From: Aphelidium insulamus
Taxonomy: Eukaryota; Aphelidiomycota; Aphelidea; Aphelidiaceae
Direction: 5' to 3'
Length of the DNA: 64,000 bases
Assembly: GCA_036784855.1 (NCBI GenBank)
Contig: JAZDSV010000009.1
Coordinates: forward strand, 36,001 to 100,000
The notes under the pieces are model-generated. The model had not been told where the DNA came from. It ran no database searches and worked only from the letters and a program-made list of their open reading frames with translations. The position numbers and the translations under genes were made by a program. Shown here piece by piece: positions 55,644 through 64,000 of the stretch; the stretch's first letter is position 1, and each line of letters starts with the position of its first letter.

Positions 55644-58600
55644 TCACAGTTCCGGCACGGTGACAGTGAGCTGCGAGCGGCCAACCTTCTTGAACAGCGC
55701 CTCCTTGGATCCATTAAGCGCACCCGTTTGCACCACTGCAGTCAGCTGGCCGGCGGAAGTGGCCGTCTTGATACCACTGGACTCCTCAAATTGCACCTTC
55801 AACTCCTTGCCGCCCAACTTCTTGACGGCCTGCCACAGCACCGTGACCAGTTCCGAGGCCTTCTCGCCGCTGTCACAACCAGGCGACAAGTCCAGGATAA
55901 TATCGCCTCCGGTGACCATGTGCAGAATGACCAGCTGATCCTTTTTGCCGCGCGTAAGCGACAAGCTGGCAATGCTCTGCAGTGGTCGCGGCGCCTTTTT
56001 CCCGCCAAAATCCATGTGCAGCACCCGTACCGCCTTGTCCGTGACAATCAGCAGACGGCCGTGGCCTTTGCCGGCGCGGCTGCACTTTTGTACCACGTCC
56101 GAGTAGAGCACCAGCTTGTCGCCCATGTGCATCAGCTGCGACTTGAACTTGTCGTACTTGGCTTTGTGCGGGCTGGCCGGGTCGGACAGGTATTCGCCGC
56201 GAAAGTGCCGATTAAGATTGTACGGCTTGTTGCCAAGGAACAGCCGGTGCATCACAACTTTTTGTCGCAAGTACAACTGCTTCTCCAGCGGTATGCGGCG
56301 TATAATCTGCAGGATATTATATCAGTCAGTATTCGTTGCATTTCATATCTGAACTCACTTGATCTGCGCGCCAGCACCGCCATACGCGCTTCATGTTCTC
56401 GCTGCCGGCAATCAGGGCTTTGGACGCAACTCTTGGCCACACCACGCCCTTGCCGAGATCTTCGCGCTTTGCAACGCCGCTGAACGCCCTGTTCAGGTCG
56501 AGGAAGTATTTGCGGAACTTGTTCTTGCGGTAGAATTGCATCACCCGCACGGCCGACACCATGCGGCGGAACTTTTGACGCTGAATGTATCCTCGCCACG
56601 TCTTTTGCACCAGAGCGGCACAGCGCGGCAGCTCGGCCTCCCGCCGCTCTTCCAGCATGAAGAGCGTATTCGGCTTGCGGATAAACAATTTTGTCTTGCC
56701 TGCCAGAAAATATTGTAAGTGTTTAGTAGTCACACAAAGGGAAGAACAACATGCCTAGACGGTAAGCATCCGGTGCCACTTTGCTGTACTTGAGCAGCAC
56801 GTCCACGGCCTCACGCGCGGTACCCTTGTGCCGTGGCCACACATGCGGACACAGAATCTTGTACCGGTTCAGAAACACTTCGTACGCCTGTCGAAATGCG
56901 AACCCCGCGCGACGCACACGCACGTTCTCCAGCAAACCCAAGTAGCGCACCTGGTGCCGACACAGTTCCATGTCGAATGTGCCGGGCATTTGCTTGTCGT
57001 TGGACTTTATGCACCGGACATAGTGCGGCGCCTTGCTCAGCAGAATTGTGACCAACTCAGTCAACGATGTGCGGAATGTGGTGGCCGTGGTAACCATGCG
57101 CTTTGTGCCGGCATCATTAGACGGTGCACCGTCCGGGAACAGCGCTGCAACCACCGTGTCCGTACTACGTAGATAAATATGTGGATTTAATAAACATACT
57201 TTAGACGCTTGTACTTGCCTCTTGAAGAGCAATGTCTTGACATCGCGCGACAAGCTATCCATGTTCCGGTCCATAAAGCCCGCAATGTCGTAGGTGACGT
57301 TGCCGGCATAGTGCTTCAGTCGGAACTGCTCCGGCGACAGTGTCTTGTCGCTGCGATTAGTCTCACGGCTCTCATAAAAGGAGCTGCTAGCGGCCGCGGA
57401 TCGGTTTGCGCCGCCGTGTCGCTGATTCAACTTCTCCAGGAACGTCTTGTCGCTGGTATTCCCGGGACGCAGACACTCCTCGTCCAGTGTGGATATCACG
57501 CCGTTCTTTGTGCTCTCAATGAGGTCCAGAATCACGGCGTTATTAAAGAACTCGATATGCGTCCACTCAATTCCCTCACGCGCATATTCTTCCTGGTAAA
57601 GATTAGAAGGCAGGACACATTATAAACTATAACAGTAACACGCACCTGTTCCTGTTTGAGTGTGAGTGAGATAAAGAGCTGCTGCAGCTTCTCATTGCAA
57701 TAATTAATGCAAAACTGCTCAAATCCATTTCGCGTGTCAAACAGCTCGAATCCATAGATGTCGAGCACGCCGATAACTTTGGTGTCCTTGACGCCGTGGC
57801 TAAGTATTGAACACATGCTACATGTATACATATAATGGATTATAAGTAGTGTACCTGTCACTGTGGAGGCGATCGTTGATGCGTGCCACGATCCAGTCAA
57901 AGAGGCGACTGTAGACTGCTTTGGCCATGGCGTCCCGCGCGTATACACACTGTTCCACGCTGTGAGCCGTCGACACCGTCTCCCGCTGTGTGGTGACTGA
58001 TCGGCGCAACAATGCGTCTCGCAGCGCTACCACGCCGCACCCGAGCAGCGCGGCGGCCGTCTGCAACGACTTTTCACCACCGCCAACTGTGGCCCCGTCC
58101 TTGCCATCCGACTCGAATTTAATATCGCCCAAGTGCAGAATTGCAGCCACCGTCTTGAACAGTGACTGCGTGTCCGCGGCGCTGAACCCAACGGCTTTCA
58201 GTGCCGCCACCACCGTGTCCAATTCGCGCTTGTCATTGATGGACGGAACCTTGGTGCAGCCGCTCTTGGCCAGGTAGGCGGTGTCCTCGGCGCGCGCGGG
58301 CAGCTTCAAATACTCCAACCGGCTCTCGACTAGCGAGTAGAATATATGGAACGATCGCTCTCCTTTCGCCTGGCTGACCACGCGGGACTTTTCCAGCAGG
58401 CTACAAGTAATTATAGACATGACATGATGATATAGATATGTATGATATAGATAAGGACTAGGCGTCTCTACGTACTAGTTGCTGATGTGACCGCCCACAG
58501 GATCGCCCTTGACATCGAATTGGATGTCCATGTACTTGCCGAAACGTGATGAGTTGTTGTTGCGCGTAGTCTTTGCGTTGCCAAACGCCTCCAGAATGGG

Positions 58601-59132
58601 ATTAGACTTGAGCAGCATGTCCTTGGTACGGTCCACGTCGGAGCTCGAGTGCGAAACGGACGCAATGTACTGCATGATCAGCTTGCTGGCCTCGGTCTTG
58701 CCGGCGCCGGACTCTCCTGAAATGATGATGCACTGGTCGCGATTACGGGCCGACATGTCGCTGTCAGGTGTGAGGTGACAATGGTGCAAGTACATCAACT
58801 ACATATATCGGTGACACGCACCGATACGCGTCGTCAGTCAGCGCAAACAGATGCGGAGGCACCTCGTAGTAGTAACGGCCGCGGTACATTGACACCGCTT
58901 CCGGGCCGTACAGTCCGGACAGTGGCTTGTACGGATTGATGCTGACTACCACTTCGCCAATGTACGTGTAGATGTGCTCCTCGTCGAAGCGCTGTTTCAA
59001 GTTGGAGAGGAACGCGTCTTCGGACACTGCATTCGACGCATCATCCTTACTCCCCGCGGGCAGTAGAATGAAGTCGCCGACACCGGGAGGCTTCTTGTGC
59101 GTCTGCAGGCTCGTGTGCAGTCGAGACGCCAT
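55644..59132 (-). CDS. Class I myosin, short-tailed
   Basis: Eight exons: 58822..59132, 58476..58760, 57855..58400, 57646..57799, 57219..57592, 56755..57164, 56359..56699 and 55644..56306; 1027 residues. The motor has the P-loop [12 protein letters not shown], switch [11 protein letters not shown], switch II DIYGFE and [16 protein letters not shown]. One or two IQ-like motifs follow ([33 protein letters not shown]), then a TH1 membrane-binding tail ([16 protein letters not shown] to LTVTVPEL). There is no SH3 domain and no acidic Arp2/3-binding tail, unlike the long-tailed myosins-I of yeasts. The TEDS position, 16 residues before the DAMAK motif, is Glu, so head phosphorylation should not be needed. 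Introns 57165..57218 (GCAAGT) and 56700..56754 (GCATGT) are GC-AG. It acts in actin-based membrane tension and endocytosis. Confidence 0.95.
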
Positions 59133-59224
59133 ACTATTTTATAATGGATTAGAACTATCGCACGTGACAAACACTCAACAAACAAGGCCGATCATATATA
59201 TTCCACAGATTGCTCACAGGGCCA

Positions 59225-61275
59225 CTAGTTGCCCACGATAAATATCTCTTCGGCAGTCTCCTCGACCACAGTGTCGGGGATAGAGTGGGCGGCGGCTTTT
59301 TCGCGTTGCATTCGGTTGCGTACATGTTCCAGCATGAACTTTTCCCACTCGTCCACGCCGCCATACTGCTCCATCCACTTGTCGTCCTCCTGCTTCCAGA
59401 ATGCAATCTCGCCCTCCTCCACCGCGGCCGGTACCACATCATCCACACGGGGATCGCGCGGTGCAGTAAATTTACGCGGTATCGCTTCACAATTGGCATC
59501 CACAGCGGGCGGTTCAAACTTGCAGAAATTAGTATCACACAAATATATATATATGCAAGACTAATGAGTGCACCTCGTGCAGGCGACGACGCCATGCCTT
59601 CATCTGGCCCTCCCAGTTGCGCTTGCTGATTCCCTGAAACTTGTCCGGAGTCATTGGGTCGGTTCTGGTGCGCTCATTGCTGCAAAGAGTGAAAATATAA
59701 CAGGTGAACACAACATCCAAACACATATTTACCGCGGAACTAGACGGCGATAATTGTAGTACTCGACAGTGTTTTTGCCAATGTCAATCTGCTTCTGGCG
59801 CTGCTCTACTTTGCGTTCCAGGGACGACTCAGGTGCGGGCGGAATTTTGGCTCGACCCACCATCTCTTCGGCACAGGGTGTCGTGGATACCGTCGTGGGC
59901 GCTGAGGACAAGTTGACAGGCGACGAGTTGTCGGACGCCAATTGCGTGATCGGACTATGGCGCTCACTGCGATAAGCATACGGCTGTGAGTGCTGTTTTT
60001 GTTCTCGCTGGTCAAAGTATGAATATTCTTTCGTCTCCTTGTATGTAGGTTAGATGAGCGTATATTTGTTAAGTTCAGCTACAGTACCGCAGCAATAACT
60101 TCACTTCCAAGCTTGGATCTTGCGCTGTCGCCGGCAGCCAGCTGCTGGCTGAGCAATGACGTGCGAGGAGCTCGCGGAGTTCGCTGAAACCCTGAACACA
60201 GCTCAAATTAATTAAGCGATATATAACAAACAAGTGTACCTTGAGACTCCTGTGGAATCATCTTGTTGGTTGGAGTGCTGCGACCAGCTGGGTCAAGCGG
60301 CTCCAATGGCCTCACCTGTGATACATTCTGCTTGCGCCACATTGTCGAGGCAGATCCGAGAATATTGTCGGCAGTGACTGCGGTCGGTGCCAATCGTCGC
60401 TTGCCAGACTGCAAGTATATTAATTATGTGTGTACGTCATGATACAAACTTGTTCATACCTCAGATGCAACGGCATGCGAAGCCACCGGCGCCATCAGAC
60501 GGGAACTGAAGCGAGACGGAACCTTGGCGGAGAACGGCAAGGCATTGCTGGACGATGATAGCGATGATGATGATGTGATCGGCGCAGCGGCTCCGTCACG
60601 CAGCACATTAGATGCGATATTGTTATTACGGCAAAAGTGTGCCAGATCAGGTCCGCCGGCGCCAAAGGTGCCAAATGACAATGTCTGGCGGCTGAACAGA
60701 GTAGACAGCACATTATTCACGTCGTCGCGCTTGTTATCCACGCCATTGACACTGTTGGCATTGTTGACATCCAGCACGCTGGCCAGCAGAAATGCGGGAA
60801 TGTCTGGCAGCTGGCGTCTATAAATTATTGTTCAGTATAGAAGTTGGATTCCCATGGATTACCCTCTGGACCAGTCGCCAGCCAATGCACCGGCAACAGC
60901 GCGCAACTTGGCAAACTCCGAGTAGCGCGCCCCGGACGAGGCTACGCTGAGGCCATGTGCCGTGCTTGACCCCATGGCACTACTCAGCACGGTATTAACA
61001 TTGCCAGCGGACCGCGAGTGGTTGTGGCGGGATGGATTTACATATCCTTCCAGGCCGGGAGGCGGCGCGACAGGCACGGGCCGCACACGTCGCACCGGAG
61101 CAGCATTGAATGTGGCCGAGTTGAATGCTGCAGTGGTGCGAACACGTTCGGTGAGGAGTCGGGTCGGGAACGGTGGATAATGCGCGGGGTAGCTGTGCTG
61201 GTGGCGGTCAAAGTCGCTCGCGGCCGGAATGTAGGATGTCATCATTGCGCTGAAGGCAAACGGCCGTGGCTGCAT
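59225..61275 (-). CDS. Histone stem-loop binding protein (SLBP)
   Basis: Seven exons: 60863..61275, 60460..60817, 60240..60408, 60088..60191, 59733..60037, 59574..59679 and 59225..59518; phases agree and give 582 residues. The RNA-binding domain is clear: RQKQIDIGKNTVEYYNYRRL, VPRNERTRTDPMTPDKFQGI, SKRNWEGQMKAWRRRLHEFE. It includes the TPDK motif whose Thr is phosphorylated in animals. The long N-terminal part is low-complexity, with a GLEGYVNPSRHNHSR stretch, and the C-terminal part (EGEIAFWKQEDDKWMEQYGG) is acidic. SLBP binds the 3' stem-loop of non-polyadenylated histone mRNAs. Its presence predicts stem-loop histone genes in this genome. ATG 61275 is chosen; an in-frame ATG at 61314 is possible. 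Confidence 0.92.
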
Positions 61276-61636
61276 ATACGTAAGTTTTGTGTGCACGCAT
61301 ACACAAAGCACCATGCATGGTACCTATGGCTACGGCGGCGTGGCGAGCAGCGTTTTTACGAAAACGGTTTGCCACAGCGTTTGTGAATTATCAACGAGCG
61401 CCACGAACAATGCGCCAATGGCTGAAACACGGTTAAGGTCGGGTTAAGGTTAGCTATGTAGCTCGTTATCACCACGAAACATTAACAGAACTTAGAAACA
61501 CCTATGTACTACGCTATCAACGTCCCTACTAATGTAATTAGATGGACTAGCTGGCTTCATCAGAAGCGCGTTGCATAGTCGGTACCCTATCAGCCTCTTT
61601 GCCTGTAAACGCCATACTAATATTGCAACATCTCTA
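61276..61636. other. Intergenic region, EDEM to SLBP
   Basis: 361 bases holding the SLBP promoter and the 3' end of the mannosidase gene. GGTTAAGGTCGGGTTAAGGT at about 61432 vaguely resembles degenerate telomere-type repeats. No gene is seen. Confidence 0.45.
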
Positions 61637-64000
61637 TTAGCTGCACTGCGCGAACCGTCGCTCATCAAGTTTACACTGCATCAAATGGCGCCACGAAACT
61701 CCATTCGGCATCAGATTCCGCCGCAGCAATAGTTTTGCAGATTGTTTTCGTGTGCCGAGCTTACCAGACATCAATCTGGTGTACTGCCGGCCCGTAATCA
61801 GCACCACATTGGTCATCAAGTAGCCATCAACAGTCAGTGACCGCCTGTCCTCTGGGTTCACCACCCTGCGCGACATTCCGGCCCAGCTTCCAGCAAAAAG
61901 CGCTGCAAAGTCGCCATTATACCCGCCGACACTATCCCCGTAATGTGTTGTGTGCCGCAATATCATCTCGGCATCTCGCTTGTTGAACAGTACTGATGGA
62001 ATACGGTACTTGCTCGTGTTGCCCATATCTTCGGCAAGCATGGGGTTCATTATAAGGCTCTTGTTTTCGGTGTTGAGAACAATCAGCAGTGCGGCACCTG
62101 CATCTTGCGCGTGCAAAACCTTGTCCGAGAACGAGCACTGCCCGCGATGTACGAGTAGAATCGAGCCGCGGATAAACGAGGCGATACTGCGGGAGAATGG
62201 AATGCATCCATCCCGATTGCTGGATACGAATACCATGCCGCCCACAATGGGGTACGTCGTCCGATCGGCAAATGAGTCGAGCGTTGGTCCAAATGCAGCC
62301 GGCGCCCCGTAAAGTTCCTCCCACTGACTGTGAGAAAGCTGTGCACTGTCCGGAATATTGCGCGCCCAGTGCGGAAACAAGCGCAGCACCAAGGGATCAT
62401 ACTCGTGCAGAAATGCGTTTCCGTCATTGAGTGCCAGCATTGTGTCCTGGTTGACGTATATACTGGCCCCGGGCGATATGACGTATCCGTGTGCCAGTGT
62501 TATTTTAAGCGTGACATCCGATGTCATGGTGGCGACCATTTCAACCTTGTGCAGTGTGTTGAGCACAATGTCGCCATTGGACAACGTCGTAACAACGGCT
62601 GGGGGTGGTGGCAGTGCTCCGAGGAGTAACGCTTGTATTCCATGTGCAGAATTCAAGTCCAAATTTATACGAAATGTTTGCAGCAATTCACGAGGGTTTT
62701 CATGCGGCAGGCACTTTTGCAGCAGGCCGCGTTCCTGGTGGCGCACGCCCACTCTCCGGTGTATAAACTCGCGAGTCACAACTGTATCCGCCGCCGGTGA
62801 AACAAGCTCCGAGGGCCTTGTCGACCATGACCTCATGCACTTGTCGCGCGAACAAAATTGAGTAGACTGGTTGTTGTTGGATGGCACTGCCGCATCAGTT
62901 GGAATCCACAGCATGTGTGCCTCTGCCCATGTTAGCGAATTCAACAAGTGGTATTAATGGCGTCACCTGTGGTGAAGATGGAATTATCATCAAGCGTATG
63001 CAGCACGTTGCCTTTCAGTCCGTGTGAGGCAACTAGCAGATAATTGCACAGAACTCACCATCATCAAATAGTAAGAAAAGATATTTGAGCGTCTCGGACA
63101 CGAAGAAACTCTCCATGCGCTCGTCTTTGGTGTTGTGCAATATGTTTCCCAACGTGGCAAATCCGCACTCTGTCCGGGAGTACGTCTGCAAATCATTTAC
63201 AAACTGTTCCCCTGCTCGCAGATAGTAAGGATCCTTGGTTGCCTGTTTGTTAGATTCAGCAGGCTTAACAATAAAACGCTGGCATACCCGAAAGAGCATG
63301 TACGTGCTCTCCATCAACTCGGGCCGCAGCGGATAGTATGGTACGTTGACAAAACCGGTCGTAAAGTCCCACCGCTCCGGCAAAGAGTGATACTGCAGGA
63401 TTACACTGATATATCAAGAGAGACTTAACGCTTAACGAACCTTCTGCCAGAGACTATAGTATACTTCATGCAACCTTATAGCACCGGAAACATCTCCCCA
63501 CAACACTTGAAGCCCGGGGAAGAACGCACCCAGACTATCTATCCATGTGCCCAGCGAGGCACCAGAGGTCATATGTACCGGTCGAAAAAATATTCCGCTC
63601 TTGTCCGGCAGATACTGCATTGCGGCCCCATATGATTTGCGAAATACGTCTAGATAGTGCTGGTCGCCAAATAGGATGTAACCCTTCAACAGATACTCGT
63701 AGAAACTGTCGATGCCGGCCCCGATGGAGCTTGGTATTAGAATTATGTCGCATCATCTTTCAATAATTACCTGTCTGGATGCCTCCACTGCACAAATCGT
63801 CAAGATAATCGTCAACAGAACAATAGTAGTGTACACACCTCTCCCGTCTGAATGTCAATGACATTGCCAACCAGGTTCAGCTCGGAGCGCCGGTTCCACA
63901 AAGCATCCAAAGCGGTGCGTGCCGCCATCTCATAGCGAGAATCGTTGGTCAGACGGCTCAGCACTCCAAACTCCAAGATCAAACTGCCGGCGCCTGCTGT
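61637..64000 (-). CDS. EDEM-type GH47 alpha-mannosidase-like protein with PA domain (5' end outside window)
   Basis: Partial gene; the 3' six exons are 63839..64000 (continuing), 63771..63787, 63441..63729, 63059..63392, 62967..63011 and 61637..62922, giving 717 residues. GH47 motifs are [55 protein letters not shown] and [13 protein letters not shown] (the Thr-Glu pair near the calcium site). A protease-associated domain follows ([36 protein letters not shown]), as in EDEM3. EDEM proteins trim mannose from misfolded glycoproteins and pass them to ER-associated degradation. There is no KDEL-type ending (DERRFAQCS). One exon is only 17 bases (WRHPDS) but is required by frame and by the family sequence. 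In the exon 62967..63011 the acceptor CTGAAAG gives the correct spacing to TEAH. Confidence 0.9.

Noticed and set aside
61432-61460. Interstitial telomere repeats (GGTTAAGGT-like)
   Set aside because: Only two or three imperfect units, with irregular spacing; too short to distinguish from chance.
63033-63058. Apparent 26-base intron (GTGAGT...CTAG) in the EDEM-type gene
   Set aside because: A later acceptor (CTGAAAG ending at 63012) makes a 47-base intron and gives exactly the spacing to the TEAH motif expected from EDEM3.

Overview
The window is nuclear DNA from a compact, intron-rich eukaryote. Most genes have several short introns (about 41-60 bases, occasionally to about 150) with GTRNGT-type donors and CTAAC/CTAAT-like branch sites. 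Genes lie on both strands, often less than 100 bases apart. The gene set points to an opisthokont, most likely an early-diverging zoosporic fungus or close relative, but this is inference. The fungal-type signals are a GT69/CAP59 mannosyltransferase and a multi-pass membrane protein of a kind I associate with fungi. Features unusual for yeasts and filamentous fungi are a histone stem-loop binding protein (SLBP), a short-tailed class I myosin, a large ASH/MSP-type protein of the kind found in cilia, and a tiny-macrocysts (TmcB/C)-like PAS membrane protein. No tRNA, rRNA, CRISPR array or intact transposon was seen.

Layout. 0.2-10 kb: GT69 mannosyltransferase, multi-pass membrane protein, coiled-coil protein, a small secreted F-box-like/ankyrin-like protein, a secreted haem peroxidase divergent from a GPI-anchor-type Cys-rich surface protein, and mitochondrial ribosomal protein uL23m. 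10-28 kb: UTP15, C1-tetrahydrofolate synthase with a possible dual-targeting start, a decayed Cys-rich locus, a secreted Pro-rich protein, LAS1, a secreted AGC-type protein kinase with a frameshifted tandem copy, two small proteins, splicing factor SF1/BBP and NOG1. 28-45 kb: the TmcB/C-like protein, a broken kelch-type membrane-protein gene, USO1/p115, WAPL and the ASH-domain protein. 45-64 kb: lysyl-tRNA synthetase, TAM41, a free-standing MoaC, a mitochondrial membrane protein, an F-box/ankyrin repeat protein, a RING-H2 membrane E3, class I myosin, SLBP and an EDEM-type mannosidase cut by the window end.

How they fit together. Several genes serve ribosome biogenesis (UTP15, LAS1, NOG1), RNA processing (SF1, SLBP), the secretory pathway (USO1, EDEM, GT69) and mitochondria (TAM41, uL23m, possibly C1-THF synthase). 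Scattered among them between about 6 and 22 kb is a set of mostly intronless genes with signal peptides: F-box-like/ankyrin-like, Pro-rich, and protein kinase plus its dead copy. Some share a short motif just after the signal peptide. This group looks like a rapidly turning-over secreted repertoire, possibly acting on another organism, and is the most interesting content here.

Exon boundaries were worked out by hand from reading frame, splice signals and remembered family conservation; none was tested against transcripts or databases.
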